64,000 nt of DNA from Chitinophaga qingshengii (GCF_014529935.1 NZ_JACVFC010000001.1:2976001-3040000), one strand, 5' to 3'. Shown: positions 42,002 through 50,926, counted from the first letter of the stretch. The notes: a model not told the origin generated them from the letters alone. Translations and numbers: made by a program.

Positions 42002-42035
42002 CAAGAGGCACACATAAAGTAATATGTGCCTCTTG
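42002..42035. promoter_or_regulatory. Hairpin between the two large uncharacterised genes
   Basis: CAAGAGGCACA (42002-42012) pairs with TGTGCCTCTTG (42025-42035) with a 12-base loop and no T tract. Between co-directional genes, such a hairpin may stabilise the upstream mRNA or partly stop transcription, making the upstream gene more abundant. Confidence 0.55.
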
Positions 42036-42071
42036 CAGTGATCGATCTGAGGGGTTGTTGTATCGTATGCG

Positions 42072-44156
42072 TCAGCTCACATCAATGGTAACCACGATAG
42101 ACCCTATGTTGTCGGTTAATCCGGCGCCATATAGTCCGTTCAGGTCGTCATTGATGCATAATTGTATTTCGCCGCTGAGGTTGGGTGGAACGGAAGCGCC
42201 CATGCCCACCAGGAAAACGGTATTACCTACTTTACCAATGAGTGCGCCTTCATTTTGCCCCGGCATGGTATAGCCTTTTTTGGCGGCAATAAAGGTGGGA
42301 TTACCATTGGCATTGTACAGCTGTCCTCCGTTATCCTGCGGGTTGGCTGTCCACAAACCCGATGCATATTTAATGGTGGCTTTATTATTGGAATTGAGTA
42401 CCACACCGGTATTCTGCCAGGCGATATTTGCCTGTGTTGTTACCGGCGATACCACAAACAGCGCGGGCATAGCCGCCTGGCGTTGCTGACCAACATTGGT
42501 AACATAGACACCGTGTTGCCCGGGCGTTGCATTAGCACCCACCGTCATCACCATATATACCACGGTATTGGTGCTGGGTTGACTATTACCCGGAATCGCA
42601 TAGGTAATATTTTCTTTTACAGCAGTTACCTGTGCCGTGATATTGGGATCATCGAAGGTGATCGACGGATAGGTATTCGGTTGATTTTCCTTCGCAGTAC
42701 AGGTGCCTACTACAATAGCCATGTTGGCCGCTGTAGTACCAATGTTCACCACAGAAGGCACATAGGTACTGTTACTTAATAATGGAATGGGATGGTTCAC
42801 CGGGTTAGGCACATTGATGTTGTAGAGCGTGTCGAAATAATTCCGGTAAAAAAGTTGCAGCGGTTGTGCGAAAGTATTGGCCGGATCAGTATCCCCTACC
42901 GGTTCATAACCTTTCGGCGTAGTACCCTGATAGGCACTGGCGACAATCTGCATTTTGAAAGTGTACGCCACCTGTGATCCCCAGTTGATGGGCACATTTG
43001 AAATCTTGATATCGCTTACCGTATAACCTTTACTGGCCGGTACTTCAAATACCGCATGCAGAATAAAATTGCCCGGTAAGGGTTTACCAGACTGGTCTGT
43101 GAGCGTTTGGCTGCCCCGTTTAATGGTCCAGAAAGTGGAGGCGTCCGTACCATCAGGCGTTTGGTAAGTAGCGAAATTCGGCATTTGAATATACAGTCCC
43201 GGAGGATCTGCCAGCGTTACCATAAAACCCTGTGTAACGAAATTATTAACCGTACCGCCGATATTAGGATCGCTGTTACGGTACCGCTGACCAAACTGAC
43301 CTACACAAATCAAATTATTGAATTGTGAAGAAGGCCACATGGTATTGGTAGTAGGCGGCGGAGGAGGAGGATTAAAACGCTGAATGGTAGAGGTGGTTGC
43401 CAATCCGATTTCAGTTTGTATCGTGTTGGGAGTACTGGTCAGATGTATGGCGCCACCTGTCGACGCACTTGATACAGGGCCGGTATTCCATTTGTTCAAT
43501 GGGTTGTATATCGGCTGATTGGTAATGGGATTGACAATACCAGGTACAGACAGGTCCTGTAAGGTGATCTGTGGTTTATCCAGGATAGTCTGATACAGCG
43601 TCAGCACTTTGTTAGGATCCACTTCCCACAAGGTGTTCCAGTATTCAGGGTTTTCGCAGGTGAAATCAATCCGGGTAATTTTTCCTACAGCATTACGGGT
43701 AACTGCCCATTCACAATATTCATCCTGCCAGCCTCTGGGGCCGTAAGGAAAATAAGCAACGTTCTGTCCCGTACCACAAGGGTCATTTGATATCTGTCCG
43801 GGCATTACACCGGTGTCAGCCATCTCATATAACTGAGCCTGTGTGGCACTGGGGAAATTAAATGCCAATCTTCCCGGGAAAGCCAGCCATTGAATATTGG
43901 CAGCCTGACTGGGCGGATTGTTGTCGATAGGATTGTAATAATTTGTTGTAGCAGGTGTGTTTGTTGTATTCCAGGGATTGTTCAACATACCCTGTTGTAT
44001 AAATCCATCCAGGTTGTTGCTCCATAAGCCATTCATCGTGCTTTGCTTCGCCGGATCATCTGCAAAATCCTGGATGTTTGCAGGCGTGCGGAATTGAAAC
44101 CCCGAAGTGGAAGAAGGGGCTTTTTTTTCTGGGGCAAGTTTTTCTACGCTTTGCAT
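42072..44156 (-). CDS. Large multidomain protein with C-terminal LecA-like lectin domain
   Basis: A 694-residue protein started at the ATG at 44156 (MQSVEKLAPEKK); the frame runs back to 44228. No signal peptide is visible. Part 1 (about 20-260) has FQFRTPANIQDF, GRLAFNFPSATQ and DEYCEWAVTRNAVGKITRIDFTCENPEYWNTL. The middle contains a Pro-rich hinge (PPPPPPTTNT) and IPT/TIG-like strands. The last 75 residues (PGQNEGALIGKVGNTVFLVG...LCINDDLNGLYG...GSIVVTI) resemble PA-IL/LecA-type calcium-dependent galactose-binding lectins. It pairs with the CxxCH protein downstream. The function is unknown, and I do not assign a family to the first two thirds. Confidence 0.72.
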   Translation of the reverse strand: MQSVEKLAPEKKAPSSTSGFQFRTPANIQDFADDPAKQSTMNGLWSNNLDGFIQQGMLNNPWNTTNTPATTNYYNPIDNNPPSQAANIQWLAFPGRLAFNFPSATQAQLYEMADTGVMPGQISNDPCGTGQNVAYFPYGPRGWQDEYCEWAVTRNAVGKITRIDFTCENPEYWNTLWEVDPNKVLTLYQTILDKPQITLQDLSVPGIVNPITNQPIYNPLNKWNTGPVSSASTGGAIHLTSTPNTIQTEIGLATTSTIQRFNPPPPPPTTNTMWPSSQFNNLICVGQFGQRYRNSDPNIGGTVNNFVTQGFMVTLADPPGLYIQMPNFATYQTPDGTDASTFWTIKRGSQTLTDQSGKPLPGNFILHAVFEVPASKGYTVSDIKISNVPINWGSQVAYTFKMQIVASAYQGTTPKGYEPVGDTDPANTFAQPLQLFYRNYFDTLYNINVPNPVNHPIPLLSNSTYVPSVVNIGTTAANMAIVVGTCTAKENQPNTYPSITFDDPNITAQVTAVKENITYAIPGNSQPSTNTVVYMVMTVGANATPGQHGVYVTNVGQQRQAAMPALFVVSPVTTQANIAWQNTGVVLNSNNKATIKYASGLWTANPQDNGGQLYNANGNPTFIAAKKGYTMPGQNEGALIGKVGNTVFLVGMGASVPPNLSGEIQLCINDDLNGLYGAGLTDNIGSIVVTIDVS

Positions 44157-44407
44157 TTCGTTAGGTTTTAAATGATTATTTAAAATTGAGTGAGGAAGCA
44201 GCGTACTATGTGAAAGGGGGCTGTGCAAGTATTTTGAGGTAATGAATCAGGGTTCCCGTTTTGTAATTACAAAAGTAGGCGATCAACCGATTAAACAAGC
44301 ATGAAAAACATTTTTTGCTGCAGATATATTTCAGTATATTAAGAAGACAGCTAAAATATTTTATATAGATATTAAGGAGTCCTATCAATAATTTATCTTT
44401 TTAAAGC

Positions 44408-44593
44408 ATGACTGATACACCTGATCATATAAAACAATTGCAGCTTAAAATTTGACTTTCCAGACCTCCGGGGGAGAGGCTTAGACGAATGATGGAAGAC
44501 AATACGGCTTTACATGCCTTTTGGAAGGCAGCCAAAGAACAAAATAATCCAACATATACCTGGCTAAAATTAAAAAAGGACAAGATCACCTAA
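44408..44593 (+). pseudogene. Small gene disrupted by an in-frame TGA
   Basis: ATG ACT GAT (44408) opens MTDTPDHIKQLQLKI, which meets a TGA at 44453 and then continues in frame as LSRPPGERLRRMMEDNTALHAFWKAAKEQ and ends at 44593. A KIWLSRPPGERLR-type string would be normal for a family of small Bacteroidota proteins that I recall, with Trp where the TGA stands. One base change (TGG to TGA) explains it. An internal ATG at 44489 could still make a 34-residue product. Its end overlaps the tRNA terminator. The evidence is modest. Confidence 0.5.
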
Positions 44594-44612
44594 TGGCTGT
44601 CTTGTCCTTTTT
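44573..44612 (-). terminator. Terminator of the first tRNA-Pro gene
   Basis: AAAAAGGACAAGA (44573-44585) pairs with TCTTGTCCTTTTT (44600-44612). Read on the minus strand it follows the tRNA by 5 bases and ends in a T-rich run. Confidence 0.85.
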
Positions 44613-44616
44613 ACTG

Positions 44617-44691
44617 TCGGGGCGGCAAGATTCGAACTTGCGACCTCCTGCTCCCAAAGCAGGCGCGATAACCGGGCTACGCTACGCCCCG
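44617..44691 (-). tRNA. tRNA-Pro (anticodon TGG)
   Basis: Read on the minus strand: acceptor CGGGGCG pairs with CGCCCCG, with the discriminator A at 44617. The anticodon stem CCTGC/GCAGG carries loop TTTGGGA, giving anticodon TGG for proline codons CCA and, by wobble, CCG. The T arm GCAAG-TTCGAAT-CTTGC is intact. There is no encoded CCA end. A second, identical gene lies at 62750-62824. Confidence 0.95.
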
Positions 44692-44770
44692 TTCCGACAG
44701 GTTGCTGTTTCCAGCGATTCGGGATGCAAATGTAGGCATAAATTTCACAAAACCAAATTCTTCCGAAAAA

Positions 44771-45262
44771 TTATGCTTTGTTACTCTCTTTTTGCAGGCA
44801 GGCGATGATGGCTACAGCCGTTGCTACGACTCCGGCGATCGTACGGATGGTGTGCCAGTTGTTCCAGGGACCGGCGAAACGTTCTCTTGCAGCCGCCAGT
44901 TGTGCTGCGGAAGCACCGGTGACCTGCACCTTAGCGAGGGCATCGTTCAGCGGTACGTTACAGGCGGAAGTAATACCCAGCACGCCAACGATATACAGCG
45001 CGGCAGCCATCCATAACAACCGTCTCCGGGACCCTTTCTGCTGAAAAGCGGCGACAGGCAGCAGTACGGCAGCCCCCAGGAATACGAGGATAAATACCGG
45101 ATTAACGATCACATCGTTGATGGCCTGCATGGCGATGATATACTGGGCATCGTTGAGGCGTGCAAAAGCCGGGTTGATGGCCACTTCAAAGCCGAAAAAT
45201 AAGCCGGTGAGCAGACCGGTCGTCAGTACTGCGAGTATTATTACTATTTGTTTTGCGTTCAT
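44771..45262 (-). CDS. DUF1772 family membrane protein
   Basis: A 163-residue protein with four membrane helices. It opens MNAKQIVIILAVLTTGLLTGLFFGFEVAINPAFARLND, the DUF1772/anthrone-oxygenase-like start, and ends with VHLNDALAKVQVTG-type and FAGPWNNWHTIRTIAGVVATAVAIIACL segments. Fungal members of this broad family are linked to anthrone oxidation, but bacterial ones have no known function. It may be transcribed with the AraC-type gene 71 bases upstream. Confidence 0.88.
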   Translation of the reverse strand: MNAKQIVIILAVLTTGLLTGLFFGFEVAINPAFARLNDAQYIIAMQAINDVIVNPVFILVFLGAAVLLPVAAFQQKGSRRRLLWMAAALYIVGVLGITSACNVPLNDALAKVQVTGASAAQLAAARERFAGPWNNWHTIRTIAGVVATAVAIIACLQKESNKA

Positions 45263-45333
45263 GGCATGAATGATTTATACCCCAAAACTAGGGCAGGCAG
45301 ATTTTTGAAAATTGAACAAAACCGACAAAAGGA

Positions 45334-46161
45334 TTATTTGATGAGCATCATTTCTTCGCCGGCTTCATCCAGCAGTTTCTGGAACTGGTAGGGGGAGCAA
45401 CCGGTAAATTCTTTAAAAGACCGGATAAAATGAGATTGGTCGGCATAGTCGTTTTCAAAAGCGATATCGGATAATTTGCTGTAGTCGTTGCTCTTTAGCT
45501 GATGCAGAGAGGCCTGGTACTGGCATATCCTGGAAAACAGTTTAGGGGTGATGCCCACCTGTTCCTTAAACCGCCGCTCGAAGGTACGTTCGGTCAGTTG
45601 CAGCTTTTCCTGCAGCTCCCGGAGGGAGATGTTACCGTTGGAACCGGAGATTTGCGCCACGGCATAGTCCACCAGCGGATCAGAAGCAACCTGGCTGCCG
45701 GTGATGCGTTTATACAGCCAGGAAGAAAGAATTTCTATCTGAGTGCCGGTGGAACCGGCATTCGCCAGTTGTTCAGGCAACCGGTTATGACCGGGCAGCA
45801 GCTGAACGTCTACACAATCATTGGTCAGTTCACCGGCATTCATACCAAAAACAGATTTCAGGCCGTTGGGCTGGAAAATGACACCGGTCGCTTTGGAAGC
45901 GCCCAGGGAAGCAATCTCCACGTTTTTGGTAGTTTGTCCATACAGGAACATGTCCGGCAATGTTTTGCTTTCCCGGATAAAGGCGCCCGCATCAGGACGC
46001 TGAAAAATCAGCCCGGGGCAGCCATCCACCAGGGACCCGAACGCTTTCGCCAGGGCCTGCGGATCATCGCCTTCCAATGTCCAGAAATAACGGATATACG
46101 CCTGCAGGTAAGCAGGAGCCGGCATGAGTTGGTACCTGATATGGGTCTCTTCGGTTTTCAT
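45334..46161 (-). CDS. AraC family transcriptional regulator
   Basis: A 275-residue regulator. The N-terminal half (LMPAPAYLQAYIRYFWTLEGD, GCPGLIFQRPDAGAFIRESKTLP, TGVIFQPNGLKSVFGMNAGELTN) resembles the DUF6597-type sensing domain. The C-terminal half is a double helix-turn-helix of AraC type (ISLRELQEKLQLTERTFERRFKEQVGITPKLFSRICQYQASL and SDIAFENDYADQSHFIRSFKEFTGCSPYQFQKLL). It may control the DUF1772 gene just downstream. Divergent from the Crp-type gene at 46257. Confidence 0.93.
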   Translation of the reverse strand: MKTEETHIRYQLMPAPAYLQAYIRYFWTLEGDDPQALAKAFGSLVDGCPGLIFQRPDAGAFIRESKTLPDMFLYGQTTKNVEIASLGASKATGVIFQPNGLKSVFGMNAGELTNDCVDVQLLPGHNRLPEQLANAGSTGTQIEILSSWLYKRITGSQVASDPLVDYAVAQISGSNGNISLRELQEKLQLTERTFERRFKEQVGITPKLFSRICQYQASLHQLKSNDYSKLSDIAFENDYADQSHFIRSFKEFTGCSPYQFQKLLDEAGEEMMLIK

Positions 46162-46244
46162 CTACCTAAAATTACATAAAAAGGGCATAGCATAATTGAC
46201 TGGTAAGCTCAACTGAAAATTATCTGAAGCATGATAACAAGTCT

Positions 46245-46252
46245 TATCTTTA
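46245..46252 (+). promoter_or_regulatory. Putative -7 box of the second crp-type gene
   Basis: TATCTTTA resembles TAnnTTTG but lies only 4 bases before the ATG at 46257. If used, the mRNA would be leaderless or nearly so. No matching -33 was seen. Confidence 0.35.
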
Positions 46253-46256
46253 AGCC

Positions 46257-46844
46257 ATGCATCAACAGCTTATTCGCGCTATCGAAAATATCATTCCGCT
46301 GGAAGCCGCTGAAAAACCGTTCGTCGCTTCGCTGTTCCAGCTAAAACATTACAACAAACAGGATTATTTCCTACGGGAAGGACAGGTATGCAGAAACGTG
46401 GGTTTCCTTAACTACGGGCTGATACGTTACTATGCCATAGATGCCAACGGCGATGAACAGACCTACGACTTCGGCAAGGAAAACGATTTTACCTGTAATT
46501 ACAGCAGCTTCCTGGACCATTCCCCTTCTGCCAGCAGTATCCAGTTTATGGAAGACAGTGAGGTACTGAGTATTTCCTATGACGATCTGCAACGGCTATA
46601 CGCCGGTATCAGACAGGGAGAACGGTTTGGCCGGCTAATCTGCGAACAGCTGTATGTTTATGCCATCAAAAAAGTAGCGTCGCTTTACAACGATTCGCCC
46701 GAACAACGTTACCAGCAATTTGTACAGGACTTCCCTGATCTGCAGCAACGGATCCCGCAGTATTATGTATCTTCTTTTGTAGGCGTAAAACCACCCTCTT
46801 TAAGTCGTATCCGTAAAAGAATGGCCGGCCGGCAGATTTATTAA
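46257..46844 (+). CDS. Crp/Fnr family transcriptional regulator
   Basis: A 195-residue regulator: beta-roll LFQLKHYNKQDYFLREGQVCRNVGFLNYGLIRYYAIDANGDEQTYDFGKENDFTCNYSSFL, then dimer helix and a short helix-turn-helix (YYVSSFVGVKPPSLSRIRKRMA). As with the other two Crp-type proteins here, the cAMP-pocket residues are not evident. The two genes that follow encode small membrane proteins, one with its own promoter. Ligand and targets are unknown. Confidence 0.9.
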   Translation: MHQQLIRAIENIIPLEAAEKPFVASLFQLKHYNKQDYFLREGQVCRNVGFLNYGLIRYYAIDANGDEQTYDFGKENDFTCNYSSFLDHSPSASSIQFMEDSEVLSISYDDLQRLYAGIRQGERFGRLICEQLYVYAIKKVASLYNDSPEQRYQQFVQDFPDLQQRIPQYYVSSFVGVKPPSLSRIRKRMAGRQIY

Positions 46845-46876
46845 CCCAGGTGAACGGACAGGTTTTACCATCATCC

Positions 46877-46884
46877 TAGCTTTG
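46877..46884 (+). promoter_or_regulatory. Promoter -7 box of the DUF4267 gene
   Basis: TAGCTTTG, 26 bases before the ATG at 46911, fits TAnnTTTG; the flanking CCTAGCTTTG is the same as at the SDR gene (18935). The -33 element is weak. Confidence 0.5.
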
Positions 46885-46910
46885 TTTCATCATTCAAAAA
46901 CAAAGTAAAA

Positions 46911-47291
46911 ATGAAAACACTGTTCCATTATCTCACCCTGCTGGCCGGCTTACTGCTCATCTTTATCGGTATGCGTTTCCTGGTTGTTCCCATGACCGCC
47001 GAATTAGACTTTGGTATTCATACCAATACCGGCGGAGATTTTTCTTTTCACTACATCAAGGGCATCCGCGACCTGTTCAGCGGTTTGGCCATCGTACTGT
47101 TACTGCTCACGAAAGAACGCCGCGCCACCGGTTTCCTGTTACTGGCCGGCAGCCTGGTCCCCATGGTTGACTTTTCCGTGATATTGAGCCACCCCGATTA
47201 TGTAACCGCCCGTTTATATCCTCATGCCATCGCTATTGTACTGTGCCTGATGCTGGGCGCCTATCATATCCTTACCACCGCTAAATCTTAA
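46911..47291 (+). CDS. DUF4267 family membrane protein
   Basis: A 126-residue protein with four membrane helices: LFHYLTLLAGLLLIFIGMRFLVVP, then DFGIHTNTGGDFSFHYIKGIRDLFSGLAIVLLLL (the DUF4267 hallmark KGIRDL), GFLLLAGSLVPMVDFSVIL and AIAIVLCLMLGAYHIL. Function unknown. The next gene begins 3 bases after the stop, so they are one transcript. Confidence 0.88.
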   Translation: MKTLFHYLTLLAGLLLIFIGMRFLVVPMTAELDFGIHTNTGGDFSFHYIKGIRDLFSGLAIVLLLLTKERRATGFLLLAGSLVPMVDFSVILSHPDYVTARLYPHAIAIVLCLMLGAYHILTTAKS

Positions 47292-47294
47292 TCC

Positions 47295-47624
47295 ATGCTG
47301 CTTTTTAACATCCTGCTGCTATTACATTTTATGGCTTTTGCCGGTTATCTTTTCCTGCTGGCCACCTTATGGAAAGATATTGCCGCCCGCCGGGACAAGA
47401 CCGGGTTAATACTGGGTATTATCATACTGCTTACCGGTATAGGGCTGGTAGCCCTGAAATACCCTGCCGTCAATTATTACAAGGTAGTGCCCAAACTGGC
47501 GATATTCGTGGTGATCACGGTGCTGAATGTACGTTTTGCCGACAAACCCTTTACCAGGGCGGCCTACTACAGTCTCGCAGGCCTTATGCTGCTGGCTGCG
47601 CTGATAGCGGTAACACGTGTGTAA
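47295..47624 (+). CDS. Small membrane protein of unknown function
   Basis: A 109-residue protein made almost only of membrane helices (LLFNILLLLHFMAFAGYLFLLATLW, GLILGIIILLTGIGLVAL, KLAIFVVITVLNVRF, YYSLAGLMLLAALIAV), with conserved-looking KYPAVNYYKVVPK between them. No name can be assigned. It immediately follows the DUF4267 gene. Confidence 0.78.
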   Translation: MLLFNILLLLHFMAFAGYLFLLATLWKDIAARRDKTGLILGIIILLTGIGLVALKYPAVNYYKVVPKLAIFVVITVLNVRFADKPFTRAAYYSLAGLMLLAALIAVTRV

Positions 47625-47750
47625 AACCGGACATCCGACTGTATCAAAACCGGACGTACGATTATTTTTACATCGCCGTAACTGACTGACTATCAGCAGC
47701 ACCTCAAAGTGGCATTATCCTAGTAGCAGCACCTGTCTAAAATTTTCGAC

Positions 47751-50141
47751 ATGTTTCGGAGTCATTTCAGGATCGCCATCAGGAACCTGTGGAAACACAA
47801 AGGTTTCTCCGCTATCAATGTTACCGGGCTGGCCCTGGGTATTGCCTGTAGCCTGCTGATTTTTCTGTGGGTGATAGATGAAAGGAGCATAGATGCCTTT
47901 CATGCCAACGCACCGAGGCTCTACAGCGTATATCTGAAAATTTACAATGAAGGGAACATTGATGCGTCCTATGCTACCCCCGGACTGCTGGCCGAAGAGC
48001 TGAAACGTACCATGCCGGAGATAGAAAAAGCCTCCGGCATCGGTTGGTCCGCCACCAATACCTTTGCTGTCGGCGATAAGATTTTGAAAGAAGAAGGCCG
48101 GGCTGCAGATGCCGATTTTTTTGACATGCTCAGCTATCCCTTGCTGGAAGGGTCGCCACGGGAAGCATTATCTACCCCTGACGGTATTGCTATTTCCCGG
48201 AAAATGGCCACTGCCTTCTTCGGCAGTCCCCAAAAGGCGCTACATCAGACCATCCGGTACGACAACCACCGGAATTTCACGGTGAGCGCGGTATTTGAAG
48301 ACCTGCCCGCGAACGTTTCACAGCCGTTCGATTTTCTGCTGAACTGGGAAGTGATGAAACAGGAGAACAGCTGGATCACCGACTGGGGCAATAACGGTCC
48401 CGAAACCCTGCTCCAGCTGCGCCCTGGCGCCGACGCCGCCCTGCTGGAAAAAAAGATCGAAAACTTTTTACTGACCTATAACCGCGAAAACCCCACCTAT
48501 CATGCAACGCTGGGACTTCAGCGTTACGATGAGCGGTATTTGCATTCCCGGTTCGATAACGGGCAGATAAGCGGTGGCCGTATCACCTATGTGAAACTAT
48601 TCAGCCTGGTGGCGGTGTTCATTTTGATAATCGCCTGTATCAACTTCATGAACCTCACTACCGCCCGGTCATCCAACCGGTTGAAAGAAATAGGTGTGCG
48701 GAAGGCCATGGGCGCGGTAAGAGCACAACTTATCCGGCAGTTTATCGGGGAGGCGGTGCTGATTGCCTTGTTTGCCGGCGTATTGGCATTGCTGTTGGTA
48801 CTACTGGTATTACCAGCCTTCAACCAGCTCACCAGCAAGGCCATCGCCCTGCCGTTGCACTTGCCGGCTTTCTGGGCTACCCTGGCGGGATTAACACTAC
48901 TGACCGGCATCATCGCCGGCAGTTACCCGGCGCTGTTCCTGTCGGGTTTTCATCCGGTAAAAGTGTTAAAGGGGCCGTTTCAACAAAAAGGCGGAGCCCT
49001 CTGGTTCAGAAAAGGGCTGGTTACTTTTCAGTTTGTGTTGTCCATTGTCCTGATTATCTCCACTATACTGGTATCGCGGCAGATTCAGTATATACAGGCC
49101 GCCAAGCTGGGGTATGACCGCGAGAACCTCGTCTACATTCCCATAGATGGCGATCTGGCTACGCAGAAAACAGTATTCAGGCAAGAAGCCTTACGCCTCC
49201 CCGGCGTGATGGCCGTTAGCCAGATGCTGGGCAACCCCACCAACCTTACCCTGCAAACCAGCGAGATAGACTGGGAAGGCAGAGATACCCAAAACAAATC
49301 CTATTTCATGCACTCGACGGTAGGGTATGACTTTATTTCCACGATGCACCTGCAAATAGCGCAGGGAAGGGACTTTTCCCGGAACTTCGCCACCGACTCC
49401 GCGGGTTACATTCTGAACGAGGCAGCTGTCAAAAAAATGGGATTTAAAGACCCTATCGGAAAATCGCTGCGTTTTTGGGGGAAACAAGGACAAATCATCG
49501 GTGTCGTAAAAGATTTTCATTTTCAATCGCTGCATAACCGCATCGAACCGCTGGTATTGCGACTGGACAATAGTAAGGCCAGTGGCATTTTTGGAACTTT
49601 CCAGACAGGTACCTTCCTGGTGCGGATACAACCCGGCAAAACCAGGCAGGTATTGAGTGAACTGGAACAACTCAACAAAATACTGAACCCACAATATCCT
49701 TTCAGTTATCAGTTCTCCGACAGGGAATATGACCGGCTATATAAAAGTGAAGAAATCATTGGGCGATTGTCCATTATCTTTGCAGCACTGGCAATTTTTA
49801 TTTCTTGCCTGGGATTACTAGGACTGTCCATTTTCACCGCAGAACAAAAGACGAAAGAGATCAGCATTCGGAAAATATTGGGCGCCAGCAGTTTATCATT
49901 ATTTCGGGTACTGTCGGCCGATTTTATATCACTGGTAGGCATTGCCTTCCTGATTGCAGTACCGGTAGCCTGGTACGCCATGCATCAGTGGTTAGCGCAG
50001 TTCGCCTATAAGACGAGCATCACCTGGTGGATATTTGCCTTATCAGGTTTGCTCGCAATACTGATAGCTTTGGGTACCGTTAGTATCCAGGCCATCAAAA
50101 CGATCAATATCAATTTGGTTAAAAGCCTTAGAGGCGAATAA
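47751..50141 (+). CDS. FtsX-like ABC transporter permease
   Basis: A 796-residue permease of the MacB/FtsX type common in Bacteroidota, with two MacB-like periplasmic domains and FtsX cores. The start is MFRSHFRIAIRNLWKHKGFSAINVTGLALGIACSLLIFLWV. Core helices are VKLFSLVAVFILIIACINFMNLTTARSSNRLKEIGVRKAMGA (about 277-318), GFHPVKVLKGPF and, in the second half, FAALAIFISCLGLLGLSIFTAEQKTKEISIRKILGAS. No ATPase gene is adjacent, so the partner is encoded elsewhere. Probably a lipoprotein/antibiotic-type exporter or signalling mechanotransmission system. Confidence 0.93.
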   Translation: MFRSHFRIAIRNLWKHKGFSAINVTGLALGIACSLLIFLWVIDERSIDAFHANAPRLYSVYLKIYNEGNIDASYATPGLLAEELKRTMPEIEKASGIGWSATNTFAVGDKILKEEGRAADADFFDMLSYPLLEGSPREALSTPDGIAISRKMATAFFGSPQKALHQTIRYDNHRNFTVSAVFEDLPANVSQPFDFLLNWEVMKQENSWITDWGNNGPETLLQLRPGADAALLEKKIENFLLTYNRENPTYHATLGLQRYDERYLHSRFDNGQISGGRITYVKLFSLVAVFILIIACINFMNLTTARSSNRLKEIGVRKAMGAVRAQLIRQFIGEAVLIALFAGVLALLLVLLVLPAFNQLTSKAIALPLHLPAFWATLAGLTLLTGIIAGSYPALFLSGFHPVKVLKGPFQQKGGALWFRKGLVTFQFVLSIVLIISTILVSRQIQYIQAAKLGYDRENLVYIPIDGDLATQKTVFRQEALRLPGVMAVSQMLGNPTNLTLQTSEIDWEGRDTQNKSYFMHSTVGYDFISTMHLQIAQGRDFSRNFATDSAGYILNEAAVKKMGFKDPIGKSLRFWGKQGQIIGVVKDFHFQSLHNRIEPLVLRLDNSKASGIFGTFQTGTFLVRIQPGKTRQVLSELEQLNKILNPQYPFSYQFSDREYDRLYKSEEIIGRLSIIFAALAIFISCLGLLGLSIFTAEQKTKEISIRKILGASSLSLFRVLSADFISLVGIAFLIAVPVAWYAMHQWLAQFAYKTSITWWIFALSGLLAILIALGTVSIQAIKTININLVKSLRGE

Positions 50142-50190
50142 AAATATTGCGTTAAAAAGCGAACGCAGGTATGTTAGAAGTAATACAGCA

Positions 50191-50220
50191 GGGTGTCTTT
50201 TCTCAGACGCCCTTTTTTTA
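50191..50220 (+). terminator. Terminator of the ABC permease gene
   Basis: GGGTGTCT, loop TTTCTC, AGACGCCC, then TTTTTTTAT, 50 bases past the stop. Confidence 0.85.
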
Positions 50221-50263
50221 TGCCCTGTAGCCATCCTTCATCCTATTTTTTTATCTTTGGAAG

Positions 50264-50641
50264 ATGATGCCTATAACGATCACCACCCTCCGAAAAAACC
50301 TGCCGGGATGGCTGGGGGTGATGTTATTGCTTTGCAGTGCTGCTTTTTACCTGCCCTCCGATGGGGTTTATTGCTCCAGGCCGTCGGTACAAAATGAGCA
50401 GGTATATACCGGTCGTTGTTGCAAAGGAAGAACCATCAGTTATTTCCGGGCATTATCAGCGTGTATCCCTGCCGTTAGTTACAGGGTACCGGTGACGTAT
50501 ATACTGGCTTTCGCCGACCGGAAAACCCTGGTACAACTCCGTTGCGCAGAGGAAGTATGCCGTCGTTTTGAAGTAGTCCCCCATCTCCCGCAATTAAAAA
50601 TATCCTTTGAACCCGCCCCTACAGCGCCCCACATGATATAG
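50264..50641 (+). CDS. Small protein with one membrane segment, unknown function
   Basis: A 125-residue protein with a membrane or signal segment GWLGVMLLLCSAAFYLPSDGV (about 15-35). The rest has five Cys in the mature half (CSRP, RCCKG, SACIP, RCAEEVC), which suggests disulfides if exported. Starts MM at 50264 or 50267. No known motif. It lies directly before another small membrane gene at 50687. Confidence 0.6.
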   Translation: MMPITITTLRKNLPGWLGVMLLLCSAAFYLPSDGVYCSRPSVQNEQVYTGRCCKGRTISYFRALSACIPAVSYRVPVTYILAFADRKTLVQLRCAEEVCRRFEVVPHLPQLKISFEPAPTAPHMI

Positions 50642-50686
50642 TCATTTTCCCGTTTGACTATTTTTTGATTTTTAAATTTTTACTGT

Positions 50687-50887
50687 ATGAAACGTCTGCA
50701 ACCCGTATTCCGGGTTTTACGGATCGTTATATACTGTTTGCTCGCCGCCATGTGCTTATGCCTGTTTGCCGGTGTGCCCATCAGTATGCCACGATTCCGT
50801 GAAGAAGCACCCATTGAAGTAGTGGTGCATCCCGATAATGAAAACGCTGAGAAGCCTGCTACCATAGATTTCCAGGCTATCAACTGA
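50687..50887 (+). CDS. Small single-span membrane protein
   Basis: A 66-residue protein with one strong membrane helix (LRIVIYCLLAAMCLCLFAGVPI) after a basic N-terminus, and an acidic C-terminal tail (EEAPIEVVVHPDNENAEKPATIDFQAIN). Nothing is known of its function. A good terminator follows. It starts 46 bases after the previous small gene. Confidence 0.6.
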   Translation: MKRLQPVFRVLRIVIYCLLAAMCLCLFAGVPISMPRFREEAPIEVVVHPDNENAEKPATIDFQAIN

Positions 50888-50894
50888 TCATAAA

Positions 50895-50926
50895 AAAGCC
50901 CGGCGCTATCGTGCCGGGCTTTCTGT
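50895..50926. terminator. Bidirectional terminator
   Basis: AAAGCCCGGC with GCCGGGCTTT around an 8-base loop. On the minus strand TTTTTTATG follows, ending the lipoprotein gene at 50942. On the plus strand TTTCTG follows, ending the small gene at 50887. Confidence 0.85.

Noticed and set aside
42162..42779. Plus-strand open frame of 205 codons opposite the lectin-domain gene
   Set aside because: Composition (His, Ile, Arg, Gly rich) is typical of a reverse-complement shadow; no signal or motif.
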